A stretch of 64,000 nt of DNA from Hydrogenophaga flava NBRC 102514 (GCF_001571145.1 NZ_BCTF01000002.1:1-64000); one strand, 5' to 3'. Counted from the first letter of the stretch, positions 17,861 to 27,527 are shown. Numbers and translations: made by a program. The notes: a model not told the origin generated them from the letters alone.

Positions 17861-19845
17861 GCCTTCAGCAGGTCGTCCCAGCGCGCCTCGTCCCAGTGGA
17901 ACGGGTGGCGCCGGCCCTGTTCCTTGCGCAGCGAACGGCGCAAGCGCTCCAGGTTCTCCTGCTTCCAGGTCTCGCCCGGTCGCACGCCGCATTTGTCGAA
18001 GTCCACAATCCAGGCGGCGCCTTGCGCGTCCAGCAGCAGGTTGTGGCAGTTCAGGTCGGAGTGGAACACCTGGCGGTCGTGCAGCTGGCGGATGGCACGT
18101 CCGAGCGAGGTCCAGTCGGCCCTCGGCAATGGGCCCTCGGACAGTGCCTGGGCCACGTTGCGGGTCTGCGGGATCATCGCGACCACGATGTCGGCGGTGT
18201 GGCCGATCAGGCCGCGCACCTGTCGTGCGGCCACGGGCGTTGGCACCGGCAGCTCCCAGGCGCGCAGGCGGCGCAGCAGGGTGAATTCGTTCATGGCCCG
18301 GCTGGACAGCGGCGAACGGCCCAGGTAGCGGTCGGGGCTGAGCCGGGCCATCAGGCCGCCGCGCCGGTAGTGGCGCAGCACACCCTCGCCGTGGTCCAGC
18401 GCCACGCGGTGGGCCTGGCCGCGGCCACTGCCCGTCGCCAGCGCCGTGCTCTCGCTGGAGGGCGGTGTGAACAGGGCTGGCGGGGCCTCGGCAACTTGTG
18501 CGGGGTCGAACCAGATGGTCTGGCCGGCCGGCGATGAGGCCCGGGCCGGCGCCAGGCGCTCGGGCCGCATGGGGGCCCAGACCTGGCGCAGCGCCTGCAG
18601 GCTGCGCTGGCTGCTGCCCTGCTGGCGCAGCACGAAATCGCGCGCCTGCTGACCCTTGCGCTGCAGCAGGGCCTTGTCGCGCATCCATTGCGCGGCGGTG
18701 TGCAGCATCAGGCGGGCCGAGTCGACGCGTTCGCCTGCGCCGCAGGCCTCGACGTCCTGGTACAGCTCCTGGAAGTGGTGGGTGTGCGGGCCGAACAGCA
18801 CCGGCCGGGCGCAGGCCATGGCCTCCAGCGCGTTGTGGCCGCCGATGGGCACCAGGCTGCCACCGATGAAGCACACGCTGGCGTGCAGATACCAGGTGCC
18901 CAGCTCGCCCATGGTGTCGGCCAGCAGCACCGAGGTGCCGGCCGCCGGTGTTTCGCCGCGGCTGCGCCGCACGAAGCTCAGGCCGCTGGCGGTGATCTGC
19001 TCGGCCACCTCGTCGAAGCGCTCCGGGTGGCGGGGCACGAGGATCAGCAGCGCGCCGGGATGCTGGCGCGCCAGCTCGGGCCAGGCCAGCAGCAGGGCCG
19101 CTTCTTCGCCGTCGTGTGTGCTGCCGGCGACCACGATGGGTCGCCCCGCCAGCCAGGGCAGGCGGTCCGGGCTCTCGGGCGTGTCGCGCTGGTCGAACTT
19201 GAGATTGCCGGTCAGCACCAGCCGGCCAGCGGGCACGCCCAGGGCCGCGTAGTGCTCGACGCTGGGCGCGTCGGCGGCGGCCACCAAGGCCATCTGCGGC
19301 CAGATGGGCGCCATGAGGGCGCACCAGCGCTGGTAGAACTGGGCCGAGTCGGCCGACAGGCGGGCATTGACCAGGGCCACGGGCGTGAGTCGCTGGCGGC
19401 ACTGCCAGAGCATTTCCGGCCAGATCTCGCGCTCAATCAGCACCAGCAGGGAAGGCTGCAGCCGGTCCAGGAAGCGGCGTGTGGCCCCTGGTGTGTCGAT
19501 GGGCGCGAAGACGTGGCGGATGTCATCGCCCCAGTGGGAGCGCAGCGTGCGTGCGCCTGTGGGCGACTGGGTGCTGACCGTGATCGCGTGGTCGGGCCAG
19601 GTCTCGCGCAGCGCTGCGATCAGCGGGCGCGCCGCCTGCACCTCGCCCACGGACGCGGCGTGGATCCAGAGGCCACCCATGGACGCGGGTTCGATGCGGA
19701 TGAAGCCCAGCCGCTCGCGCAGCCGTTCACGGTAGCCGGCGTCCTTGCGGCCGCGCAGCCACAGCCAGCCCAGCAGGGGCAGCGTCAGACCGCGCAGCAG
19801 CAACCGGTAGCCGCGCTGGGCCAGGCTGGTCTTGTTCAGCGCCAA
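17842..19845 (-). CDS. waaA: Kdo transferase fused to Kdo kinase (WaaA-KdkA)
   Basis: A 667-residue protein with two enzymes in one chain. Residues 1 to about 430 are a WaaA/KdtA GT-B transferase with an N-terminal membrane anchor, HAASVGEV, the EREIWPE segment, AGSTHDGEE and GGSLVPIGGHN; it adds Kdo to lipid IVA. Residues about 442-667 are a Kdo kinase of the KdkA/lipopolysaccharide kinase family, with the catalytic loop HSDLNCHNLLL (about 594-604) and the metal motif IVDFDK (about 612-617). No stop or frameshift separates them. The start is probably TTG 19845, overlapping the upstream gene's stop; GTG 19860 and CTG 19839 are alternatives. Confidence 0.9.
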   Translation of the reverse strand: MALNKTSLAQRGYRLLLRGLTLPLLGWLWLRGRKDAGYRERLRERLGFIRIEPASMGGLWIHAASVGEVQAARPLIAALRETWPDHAITVSTQSPTGARTLRSHWGDDIRHVFAPIDTPGATRRFLDRLQPSLLVLIEREIWPEMLWQCRQRLTPVALVNARLSADSAQFYQRWCALMAPIWPQMALVAAADAPSVEHYAALGVPAGRLVLTGNLKFDQRDTPESPDRLPWLAGRPIVVAGSTHDGEEAALLLAWPELARQHPGALLILVPRHPERFDEVAEQITASGLSFVRRSRGETPAAGTSVLLADTMGELGTWYLHASVCFIGGSLVPIGGHNALEAMACARPVLFGPHTHHFQELYQDVEACGAGERVDSARLMLHTAAQWMRDKALLQRKGQQARDFVLRQQGSSQRSLQALRQVWAPMRPERLAPARASSPAGQTIWFDPAQVAEAPPALFTPPSSESTALATGSGRGQAHRVALDHGEGVLRHYRRGGLMARLSPDRYLGRSPLSSRAMNEFTLLRRLRAWELPVPTPVAARQVRGLIGHTADIVVAMIPQTRNVAQALSEGPLPRADWTSLGRAIRQLHDRQVFHSDLNCHNLLLDAQGAAWIVDFDKCGVRPGETWKQENLERLRRSLRKEQGRRHPFHWDEARWDDLLKAYAGET

Positions 19846-20576
19846 TGGTCGGCGACCCACTGGGTCGGCAGGACGCGGCGGTACCACTTGCCACTGACGC
19901 CGGCGATGGCGTCGGGCGGGTTGGGCTTGCCATGGAAGGCGATGAGGCGCGCGCCTTTGGGGATGGTGGGCGGCTTGAACCAGCCCATGATGCCCGGCTG
20001 CAGGCAGTGGCGCTTGAAGCTGCGGCACCACTCCTCGGGCCAGTAGCTGAGCTTGCCCTGGCGCGCCAGGTAGAGCGTGATGAACTCCTGCTCGTTGCGC
20101 ACCGGCGCGATCGAGGCGGGGTAATCGTTCTTGAGGTGCTCCAGCGCGTCGGCGTGCGCGCCAATGGTGTAGAGGTAGCACGAGGTGTTGCCCGTGCCAT
20201 CCTTCTTGTCCCATTCCTTGATCACGATGAACTCGCCCTTCTGCTCGAAGAACGGGTCCAGGCTGTCCAGGATGACGATGTCCAGGTCCAGGAACAGGGT
20301 GCGGCCCTGCAGGTCGTACAGCGGGTTGGCGAACGAGGTCAGCTTGAGCCAGCCGTGACCGAAGGTCCAGGGTTTGCGCTGGTCGAACTCGTCGAAGCCG
20401 ACCATGGGGATGGGCTTGACTTCGACGGCGGGGTCGATGCCGGCGCCGTCATCGGTCAGGCAGACAAAACGGAACGGCCGGTGCAGGTGGCGGCGGACCA
20501 TGCTGTGCAGCTTGTTGACGTACTCGGGGCCGTACTTCTTGCCCCACTTGATGCACAGCACATTGACCGCTTGCAT
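19836..20576 (-). CDS. Glycosyltransferase-fold protein (GT8-like), substrate unknown
   Basis: A 246-residue soluble protein with a GT-A-like layout: an N-terminal strand VNVLCIKWGKKYG, a nucleotide-binding region FRFVCLTDD, and the metal-binding motif FLDLDIVILD at about residue 95. The C-terminal part has AFHGKPNPPDA, where the His may join the metal site. Similar genes sit next to waaA in Burkholderiales, so a role in LPS decoration is likely. It starts at ATG 20576 with AAGGTG upstream, and its stop overlaps the waaA-kdkA start. Confidence 0.75.
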   Translation of the reverse strand: MQAVNVLCIKWGKKYGPEYVNKLHSMVRRHLHRPFRFVCLTDDGAGIDPAVEVKPIPMVGFDEFDQRKPWTFGHGWLKLTSFANPLYDLQGRTLFLDLDIVILDSLDPFFEQKGEFIVIKEWDKKDGTGNTSCYLYTIGAHADALEHLKNDYPASIAPVRNEQEFITLYLARQGKLSYWPEEWCRSFKRHCLQPGIMGWFKPPTIPKGARLIAFHGKPNPPDAIAGVSGKWYRRVLPTQWVADHWR

Positions 20577-20598
20577 GAATCACCTTTGGCTCTGTCTT

Positions 20599-20627
20599 GC
20601 CGCCGCGGACGGTATGTCCCCGGCGGC
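20599..20627 (-). other. Long GC hairpin between tolC and the glycosyltransferase gene
   Basis: GCCGCCG-C-GGAC-GGTAT-GTCC-C-CGGCGGC folds into an 11-bp stem with one symmetric C/C mismatch and a 5-nt loop. It lies in the 80-bp gap downstream of tolC. No T-tract follows it on the minus strand, so it is either a weak terminator or a processing element, not a classical terminator. Confidence 0.45.
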
Positions 20628-20656
20628 CGACCCGGCAGTTTATCCCAGCAGGGAGA

Positions 20657-22000
20657 TCACTTCAGCAAGGCGTTGACCGGCTGCAGGTCGTCGGCCTTGA
20701 GCACGCCGCCGGCCTGCTTCAGGCGCAGCTGGCCCACCAGCACGTTGTAGCGCGCCACGGCCAGGTCGCGCTTGGTCTGGAACAGCTGGCTCTGGGCGTT
20801 GAGCACGTCGATGTTGATGCGCACGCCCACCTGGTAGTCCAGCTTGTTGGCATCCAGCGCGCTCTGGCTCGACGCCTCGGCCGCTTCCAGCGCCTTGACC
20901 TGGCTGGTGCCCGAGACCACGCCGAAGTAGGCACTGCGGATGGCCTGGGAGATGTTGCGCAGCGCGGTCTCGCGGTCGGCGCGCGATTTCTCGACCAGCG
21001 CGAGCGCCTCGCGGACCCGGTTCTCGATGGCGTTGCCGGCGTACAGCGGCAGATTGAACTGCAGGCCGACGCTGGCGTTGTTGGTGCGCACGTTGCCGGC
21101 GGTCGGGAAGTTCGAGTTGGGGCCGCGCGCCACCTGGTACTGGCCGACCAGGTCCAGTGTGGGCTTGTGCCCGGCCTGCGCCTTCTGCACCTCGACTTCT
21201 GCGATCTCGAAGGCCTTGTCGGCCTGGCGCACCGCAGGATGCTGCGTGAGCGCCTGTTCCACCCAGGCCTCGGCGCTGGCGGGCTGCACCGTGGGCAGGT
21301 TCACCGGGGCGGCCAGCGGCTTCGGGCTCGCGCCGCGGCGTCCCACCAGCTGGTCGAGGGCGAGCTTCTTGACCAGCAGGTCGTTGCTGGCGGTGATTTC
21401 CTGGGCCAGCACCAGGTCGTAGCGGGCCTGGGCCTCGCGCGAATCGGTGACGGTGGTGGTGCCGACCTCGAAGTTGCGCTTGGCGGCGGCGAGCTGCTCG
21501 GCCACGGCGGTCTTCTGTGCCTGCACGAAGGTCAGCGTGTCCTGCGCAGCCAGCACGTCGAAATAGGCCTGGGCGGTGCGAACCATCAGGTCCTGCTCGG
21601 CGGCTTCCAGCTGGGCACGGGCGATCTCCACCGAGAGCTGACCCTGTTCGTCGTTGTATCGGTTGACCGGGCGGTACAGCGGCTGGCTGGCCGAGAGGGT
21701 GACGTTCTGCGAATTGCTGGTGCGGCCGGTGTCCGTCACGTCGTTGCGGCTGTTGGCCCAGTTGGCCCCGGCGCCCAGACCCGCCTGCGGACGCAGGCCG
21801 GCCTTGGCCTGGTCGGCCTTGGCGAGGTTGGCGTCGTACTGGGCACGCGCCGACTGAAGCGTGGTGTCGTAGCCCCGCGCCGCCTCGTACAGCTCCACCA
21901 GGCTCTGGGCCTGGGCGCCTGTCGCACCCAGCGTGAGGGCGGCCGCGAGGGACAGACGGGTCAGGGCAGAACGACGGGGAGCGAGAGACGGAGCGGTCAT
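20657..22000 (-). CDS. tolC: TolC family outer-membrane efflux protein
   Basis: A 447-residue outer-membrane channel protein. A signal peptide ending in GAQAQ is followed by two TolC repeats of long amphipathic helices and short strands (SLVELYEAARGYDTTLQSA in the first, a second start near residue 235). Length fits TolC. The ATG at 22000 follows AGGAAA. It lies downstream of pcm and a rhodanese gene on the same strand and near an RND pump operon that lacks its own outer-membrane component, so it may serve that pump and type I exporters. Confidence 0.93.
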   Translation of the reverse strand: MTAPSLAPRRSALTRLSLAAALTLGATGAQAQSLVELYEAARGYDTTLQSARAQYDANLAKADQAKAGLRPQAGLGAGANWANSRNDVTDTGRTSNSQNVTLSASQPLYRPVNRYNDEQGQLSVEIARAQLEAAEQDLMVRTAQAYFDVLAAQDTLTFVQAQKTAVAEQLAAAKRNFEVGTTTVTDSREAQARYDLVLAQEITASNDLLVKKLALDQLVGRRGASPKPLAAPVNLPTVQPASAEAWVEQALTQHPAVRQADKAFEIAEVEVQKAQAGHKPTLDLVGQYQVARGPNSNFPTAGNVRTNNASVGLQFNLPLYAGNAIENRVREALALVEKSRADRETALRNISQAIRSAYFGVVSGTSQVKALEAAEASSQSALDANKLDYQVGVRINIDVLNAQSQLFQTKRDLAVARYNVLVGQLRLKQAGGVLKADDLQPVNALLK

Positions 22001-22032
22001 GGGGTTTCCTTGGGAACAGGGCGCCGGCGGGG

Positions 22033-22380
22033 TCAGTACGTGGGAACCCCGGGATCGCGTTGCTGGGACCAGGCGTCGATGCCGCCGTGGATATTGACGA
22101 CGGCGGTGAAGCCGTTCTGGATCAGGAAGTGCGCCACCTGGGCACTGCGCGCACCGTGGTGGCACAGGCAGGCGATGGGGCGGTCGCGTTCGAGTTCGAG
22201 GTAGCGGGCGGGCACACTGCGCATCGGCATGGCCACCAGCTCGAATCCGTCGGGCCGCACCGAGGCGGTCTGCAGTTCCCACGGCTCGCGCACGTCCAGC
22301 ACCACCGGCAGCGCGCCGGGTTTCTGTGCGCTGGCGTGCCGCAGCCAGTCGTCGAGTTGGGCGGGGTGGATGGCTTGCAT
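22033..22380 (-). CDS. Rhodanese-like domain protein
   Basis: A 115-residue single-domain sulfurtransferase-like protein. The loop CLCHHGARSAQVAHFL provides the active-site Cys, and VLDVREPWE is the conserved early motif. No signal peptide, so cytoplasmic. It lies 11 bp after pcm and 32 bp before tolC, an arrangement usual in Burkholderiales. The physiological sulfur acceptor is unknown. Confidence 0.9.
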   Translation of the reverse strand: MQAIHPAQLDDWLRHASAQKPGALPVVLDVREPWELQTASVRPDGFELVAMPMRSVPARYLELERDRPIACLCHHGARSAQVAHFLIQNGFTAVVNIHGGIDAWSQQRDPGVPTY

Positions 22381-22391
22381 GGTGTCGCGGC

Positions 22392-23081
22392 TCAGAAAGA
22401 GAAGCGCGAGGGCTCGGCAAAGTTCCGCAGGCGCGGGGCGATCGTGTCCCAGGGCTGCTGGGTGCTGAAGCCGGCATCGGCCACGCGGGTGACGATGGTG
22501 GCGCGCATCACCGGCTCGTGGCCGACGATGGTGATCAGACGGCCGCCCTTGGCCAGCAGGGCCAGCAGCGCGGCCGGCACCTCGGCGACCGAGCCGGCCA
22601 CCAGGATGGCGTCCCAGGGGCCTTCGGCCGCACAGGCGGCAAAGCCGTTGGCGGCGGCGTCGGCCACGCGCACCTCGGCGTTGGTGATGCCGGCCTGCTG
22701 CAGGTTCTTGCGCGCGGCGCTGGCGATGGCGTCGTCGATCTCCAGCGAGACCACGCGCTGGGCCAGGCTGGCCAGCAGGGCGGTGGTGTAGCCGCTGCCA
22801 GTGCCGATCTCCAGCACCTTGTCTGTCGGCTTGATGGCCAGGTCCTGCACCATGCGGGCCTGCAGGCGCGGGGCGAGCATGACCTGATCGGCGCTTTCGC
22901 CCAGGGGCAGCTCCATGTCGACATAGGCCAGCGCCTTCTGGGCCGCGGGAACGAACTGGTCGCGCTTGACGCGGTCGAGCAGCTCCAGCACGGTCGGGTC
23001 CAGCACCTCCCAGGGGCGGACTTGCTGTTCGATCATGTTGAAGCGGGCGCGGTCGAGGCTCAGGGGCGTCGAAGAGGTCAT
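22392..23081 (-). CDS. pcm: Protein-L-isoaspartate O-methyltransferase
   Basis: A 229-residue SAM-dependent enzyme that methylates isoaspartyl residues to start their repair. It has the SAM motif VLEIGTGSGYTTALLA, an N-terminal MIEQQVRPWEV and the downstream acidic VVSLEIDD loop. The ATG at 23081 follows GGAG. The 55-bp gap upstream, after the RND pump gene, probably holds the promoter for pcm-rhodanese-tolC. Confidence 0.9.
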   Translation of the reverse strand: MTSSTPLSLDRARFNMIEQQVRPWEVLDPTVLELLDRVKRDQFVPAAQKALAYVDMELPLGESADQVMLAPRLQARMVQDLAIKPTDKVLEIGTGSGYTTALLASLAQRVVSLEIDDAIASAARKNLQQAGITNAEVRVADAAANGFAACAAEGPWDAILVAGSVAEVPAALLALLAKGGRLITIVGHEPVMRATIVTRVADAGFSTQQPWDTIAPRLRNFAEPSRFSF

Positions 23082-23136
23082 TTTGATACTCCGGTGGGTA
23101 TGTTAGCCGATCTGTCCCGATTTTACCGAGCGGGGG

Positions 23137-26100
23137 TCATCGGGCCGCTGACGCCGCGGGAGCGAAGCCCAGCCGGCGGCGCACCCAGTTCGCCAGATCG
23201 TCCATGTAGCAGTAGACCACCGGCACCACGACCAGGGTCAGGATGGAGGAGGTGATGACGCCGCCGATCACGGCCTGGCCCATGGGGGCGCGCTGCTCCG
23301 AGCCTTCGGTCAGCGCAAAGGCCAGCGGCACCATGCCGACCACCATGGCCAGGGTGGTCATCAGGATCGGGCGCAGCCGCACTTTCGCCGCCAGCAGCAG
23401 GGCGTTCTCGCGGTCCAGCGGGGGCTGGCCCTCGAAGCCCTCGCGCGCCCGGATCGCGAAGTCCACCAGCAGGATGGCGTTCTTGGTCACCAGGCCCATC
23501 AGCAGCACGATGCCGATGACCGAGAACATGCTCATGGTCGAGCCGAACATCAGCAGTGCCAGCACCACGCCGATCAGGGTCAGCGGCAGCGAGGTCATCA
23601 GCGCCAGCGGCTGCAGGAAGCTCTGGAACTGGCTGGCCAGGATCATGTAGATGAAGATGATCGCCAGCGCCAGCGCCGAAACCGCGTAGGCGAAGGACTC
23701 CTGCATGTTCTTGGTCGAGCCGCCGAACTCGTAGCGGTAGCCGGGCGGGAAGCTCATCTGATCGAGCACCTGGCGGATCTCGCCCGAGACCTCGCCGGCC
23801 GAGCGGCCGTAGACGTTGGCGCTGATGGCCACCTCGCGGTTGAGGTTGCGGCGGTTGATCTGGTTCGGGCCGGTGGCGTCGACCACCTCGGCGATCTGGC
23901 CCAGGCGCACCACGCGCGCGCTGCCGTCGGCGTTGTTGCCGACCACGAAGGGCAGTTGCTCCAGGTCGTCGGCGCGGGCGCGCTGCTCGGGTGCCAGCCG
24001 CACATTTACGTCGTAGCTCTCGCCATCGGCGGCGCGCCAGTTGCCCACGGTCTGGCCGGCCACGAAGGTGCGCAGGCTGCTGGCCACGGCGGCGCTGTTC
24101 AGGCCCGCGTCGGAGGCGATCTCGCGCCGCATCACGATGTCCACCGTGGGCTTGTTGGGTTTGACGCTGGCGTCCAGGTCGACCAGGCCAACGATGGGCC
24201 GCACGCGCTCCATCACCTGCTGCGTCAGCCGCTCCAGCTCGGCCAGGTCGTCGCCCTGCAGCGAGAACTCGATCTGCTTGTTGCCGCCCACCGGGTCGAG
24301 CAGGCCGGCGTGGGTCACGGTGACGCCGGGCACGGTGCGCAGCCGGTCGCGCAGCTTGGCGGCCATGGCGTCTGCGTTGAGCGTGCGCGCCTGGCGGTCG
24401 ACCAGGCGCACGTAGACGCTGGCGTACATGGTGCCCTGCGCATTGCCGGTGTTGATGGTGGAGAGCGTGTACTTCACCTCGGGGAACTCGCGCAGGATGG
24501 CCTCCACCTGCTTCGTCTTGGCCTCGGTGGCCTGCAGCGAAGAACCGACCGGCGTGTGGAAGGACAGCGAGGTTTCGGAGAAGTCGGCCTTGGGCACGAA
24601 CTCGGTGCCCAGCAGCGGCAGCATGAACACGCTGCCGATGAACACCGCCAGCGCCAGCGCCATCGTCGAGAGCTTGTGCGCCAGCGACCAGCGCAGCGCG
24701 CCCTGGTAGCTATCGGCCAGCCGGTCCTGCACATGATCGAACCAGCCGGTGATGCGGCCGATGGTCTTGTCGTACAGCGTCACCGGCGCAAGGTGCCGCC
24801 CATGCTTTTCGATCTCCGGGTCGTGCCAGATGCTGGAGAGCATCGGGTCGAGCGTGAAGCTCACGAACATCGAGATCAGCACAGCCGCGACCATGGTGAT
24901 GCCGAACTCGTGGAAGAACTTGCCGATGATGCCGCCCATGAAGCCGATGGGCAGGAACACCGCCACGATGGACAGCGTGGTGGCCAGCACCGCCAACCCG
25001 ATCTCCGAGGTGCCGTCCATGGCGGCGTCGAAGGGGCGCTTGCCCATCTGCACGTGGCGCACGATGTTCTCGCGCACCACGATGGCGTCGTCGATCAGCA
25101 GGCCCACCGACAGGGTCAGCGCCATCAGCGTGATCATGTTGATGGTGAAGCCAAACAGGTTCATGAAGAAGAAGGTGCCGATCACCGAGATCGGCAGCGT
25201 CAGGCCGGTGATCACCGTCGAGCGCCACGAGTTCAGAAACAGGAACACGATCAGCACGGTGAGCAGCGCGCCTTCGATCAGCGTGCGGCGCACGTTCTCC
25301 ACCGACACCCGGATGGGCCGCGAGCCGTCGGCAATCGGCTCCAGCTTCACGCCCGGCGGCAGCTCGGCCTTGATCGATTCGACGGCCTTCTTCAGGCCAT
25401 CGGTCACCGCAATGGTGTTCTCGTCCTGCGATTTCTGCACCTGCAGCAGCAGGGTGCGCTGGCCGTTGTAGAGCGCCAGGCTCTCGACCTCCTGCGTGCC
25501 GTCGCTCACCCGCGCGACCTGCGACAGGTGCACCGGGCTGCCGCCGCGCCGCGCCACGATGATCTGGCCGAAGTCCTGCGGGTTCTTCAGGCGCGAGAGC
25601 ACCTGCACCACGCGGTCGCGCTCGGTGGTCTTGAGCATGCCGACCGGCAGGTCCTGGTTCTCGTTGCGCACCGCCGCCGTGACCTGGTCGGCGGTGACAC
25701 CCAGCGCCTCCATCGCGGCCGGGTCGAGGTGGATGTTGACCGCGCGCCGGGTGCCGCCCACCAGGGTGACCGAACCCACGCCGCGCACGTTCTCCAGCCG
25801 CTTCTTGAGTGTCTGCTCGGCCCAGGTGGTGAGTTCCACCGCGCTGGGCGCCTTGCCGTTCGATGCGTCCGGCAACACGGCCACCGACCAGATCGCCCGG
25901 CTGGCCGGGTCGAAGCGCAGCACGCGCGGCTCCTTCACGTCGGTGCGGAAGCTCGGCTTGAGGATGGCGATCTTCTCGCGCACGTCGTCGGCTGCCTTGC
26001 GGCCGTCGATGTGCAGCTGGAACTCGATGATGACGACCGACTGGCCTTCGTAGCTGCGCGAGGTCAGGGCGTTGACGCCGGCGATGGCGTTGACCGACTC

Positions 26101-26304
26101 CTCCACCTTCTTGGTGACCTCGGATTCGACGATCTCGGGCGAGGCGCCGGGGTACTCGGTGGTGACCACGACCACCGGGAAGTCGATGTTGGGGAACTGG
26201 TCGACCTTCAGGCGCTGGAAGGCGAACAGCCCCAGCACCAGCAGGGCCAGCATGACCATGGTCGCGAAGACCGGGTTGCGCAGCGAAACGCGGGTGAACC
26301 ACAT
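23137..26304 (-). CDS. RND efflux pump inner-membrane subunit (HAE1/AcrB type)
   Basis: A 1055-residue proton-driven pump with twelve membrane helices and two large periplasmic loops. It begins MWFTRVSLRNPVFATMV and carries the charged helix-4 motif (LTLSVGLLIDDAIVVREN, with the proton-relay Asp pair) and the HAE1-like order of family motifs. It lies 10 bp after its membrane-fusion partner. Expected substrates are hydrophobic drugs or solvents. No outer-membrane gene is in the operon; tolC lies 1.1 kb downstream. Confidence 0.94.
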   Translation of the reverse strand: MWFTRVSLRNPVFATMVMLALLVLGLFAFQRLKVDQFPNIDFPVVVVTTEYPGASPEIVESEVTKKVEESVNAIAGVNALTSRSYEGQSVVIIEFQLHIDGRKAADDVREKIAILKPSFRTDVKEPRVLRFDPASRAIWSVAVLPDASNGKAPSAVELTTWAEQTLKKRLENVRGVGSVTLVGGTRRAVNIHLDPAAMEALGVTADQVTAAVRNENQDLPVGMLKTTERDRVVQVLSRLKNPQDFGQIIVARRGGSPVHLSQVARVSDGTQEVESLALYNGQRTLLLQVQKSQDENTIAVTDGLKKAVESIKAELPPGVKLEPIADGSRPIRVSVENVRRTLIEGALLTVLIVFLFLNSWRSTVITGLTLPISVIGTFFFMNLFGFTINMITLMALTLSVGLLIDDAIVVRENIVRHVQMGKRPFDAAMDGTSEIGLAVLATTLSIVAVFLPIGFMGGIIGKFFHEFGITMVAAVLISMFVSFTLDPMLSSIWHDPEIEKHGRHLAPVTLYDKTIGRITGWFDHVQDRLADSYQGALRWSLAHKLSTMALALAVFIGSVFMLPLLGTEFVPKADFSETSLSFHTPVGSSLQATEAKTKQVEAILREFPEVKYTLSTINTGNAQGTMYASVYVRLVDRQARTLNADAMAAKLRDRLRTVPGVTVTHAGLLDPVGGNKQIEFSLQGDDLAELERLTQQVMERVRPIVGLVDLDASVKPNKPTVDIVMRREIASDAGLNSAAVASSLRTFVAGQTVGNWRAADGESYDVNVRLAPEQRARADDLEQLPFVVGNNADGSARVVRLGQIAEVVDATGPNQINRRNLNREVAISANVYGRSAGEVSGEIRQVLDQMSFPPGYRYEFGGSTKNMQESFAYAVSALALAIIFIYMILASQFQSFLQPLALMTSLPLTLIGVVLALLMFGSTMSMFSVIGIVLLMGLVTKNAILLVDFAIRAREGFEGQPPLDRENALLLAAKVRLRPILMTTLAMVVGMVPLAFALTEGSEQRAPMGQAVIGGVITSSILTLVVVPVVYCYMDDLANWVRRRLGFAPAASAAR

Positions 26305-26314
26305 GGCGCGGCGC

Positions 26315-27502
26315 TCAGTTGGCGGCGGCCTTGGCCGGGACCGCGGCGGCGGGCGCTGCGAGCTTCACCTCGGTGCCCTCGCGGATCAGGCCGGCCTGCA
26401 CACGCAGCAGCTGCGTGCCCGCGGGCGCGGCGGCCACACCGTCGACCACCAGCATCGCCTCACCGGCGCGCTGGCCCTGGCGGCCGAGGGTGACCGGCAC
26501 GTGGGCGATCTTGCCGTTCTGGATCACCTGGATGTAGGGCTGGGGCTTGTCGTTGCGCACCGACGAGAGCGGCACGGCCAGCGCCTTGAGCTGGCCGGTG
26601 ACGATCTCGCCCTGCGCGAACAGACCCTGGCGCATGCCGGCCGCTGCGGGCAGGCGCAGGTACACCAGCACGCTGCGGCTGCCGGCCTGCACGCTGGGGT
26701 TGATGCGCGCCACCGTGGCGTCCACCGCCTGGTCCAGACCTTCTACCTTGAGTTGCGCCTTCTGGCCCACCGCCACTCGGGCGGCGTCGGCCGGGGCCAG
26801 CGCGGCCTCCAGCTCGAAGCCGCTGAGGTCCACGACTTCCAGGATGCGGGCGTCCACACCCACGCGCTCGCCGTTCTGCACCAGCCGGGCCGAGACCTGC
26901 CCCGAGAGCGGTGCGCGCAGCGTGGTGTCGCCCAGCGCCTTGCGCGCGATGTCCAGCGCCGCGACGGCGGCCTGGTGGTTGGCCTCGGCGGCGGCCAGGT
27001 TGTTGGTCGAGGTTTCGAGCGCGGTGGCCGAGATGAAGCCCTGCTGCACCAGCGACTGGTTGTTGTCCTGTGCGCGCCTGGCGATCGCCACCTGGGCCAG
27101 CGCCGATTTCGCCTGCTGCTCGGCCTGGCGCACACGGGCCTGGGCCTCGGTGCTGTCGATGCGGGCGACCACTTCGCCTTCTTTCACCGCATCGCCTTCG
27201 CGCTTGCCAATGCCCTGCACCTCGCCGGCCACGCGGGCCTTGATGGCGGCAGTCTGCAGTGCCCGCAGCGAGCCCGAGACGCCGACCGATTGCTCCAGCT
27301 CCAGTGCCTCGACCGTGGCTACGTCCTGCGGTGGCACCTCGTACACCGGCGCCTTCTGCGCGGCGACAGCGGCCGCGGCGGCGGCCTCGTTCTGCGCCTT
27401 GCGCTTGCCCAGCGCACGCACCACGCCCAGCGCGATGGCGATCAAAAGCAGGGCCAGCAGCAGCCATTTGATCCAGCCGGAACGGGAAGCGGGTGCGTTC
27501 AT
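26315..27502 (-). CDS. RND efflux periplasmic adaptor (membrane fusion protein)
   Basis: A 395-residue membrane-fusion protein. An N-terminal membrane anchor (about residues 10-30, WIKWLLLALLLIAIALGVV) is followed by a split barrel-sandwich domain (QTAAIKARVAGEV and TTLRAPLSGQVSA), a coiled-coil hairpin between them, a beta-barrel and an Ala/Pro-rich C-terminus. It links the RND pump to an outer-membrane channel. The start is ATG 27502 rather than the further open frame, because the anchor begins just after it. It lies 25 bp after the TetR gene. Confidence 0.93.
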   Translation of the reverse strand: MNAPASRSGWIKWLLLALLLIAIALGVVRALGKRKAQNEAAAAAAVAAQKAPVYEVPPQDVATVEALELEQSVGVSGSLRALQTAAIKARVAGEVQGIGKREGDAVKEGEVVARIDSTEAQARVRQAEQQAKSALAQVAIARRAQDNNQSLVQQGFISATALETSTNNLAAAEANHQAAVAALDIARKALGDTTLRAPLSGQVSARLVQNGERVGVDARILEVVDLSGFELEAALAPADAARVAVGQKAQLKVEGLDQAVDATVARINPSVQAGSRSVLVYLRLPAAAGMRQGLFAQGEIVTGQLKALAVPLSSVRNDKPQPYIQVIQNGKIAHVPVTLGRQGQRAGEAMLVVDGVAAAPAGTQLLRVQAGLIREGTEVKLAAPAAAVPAKAAAN

Positions 27503-27527
27503 GGGGGTTTTGGAAAAAGTCGGGTGT

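Noticed and set aside
16550-19402. Open frame of 950 codons on the minus strand covering parts of waaA-kdkA and the O-antigen ligase
   Set aside because: The real protein in the same stretch is in another frame with all WaaA and KdkA motifs; this frame is Arg/Pro/Ala-rich noise.
23956-26493. Open frame of 845 codons on the plus strand, opposite the RND pump gene
   Set aside because: Low-complexity His/Arg/Gln/Ala translation, no motif; antisense of an unmistakable pump gene.
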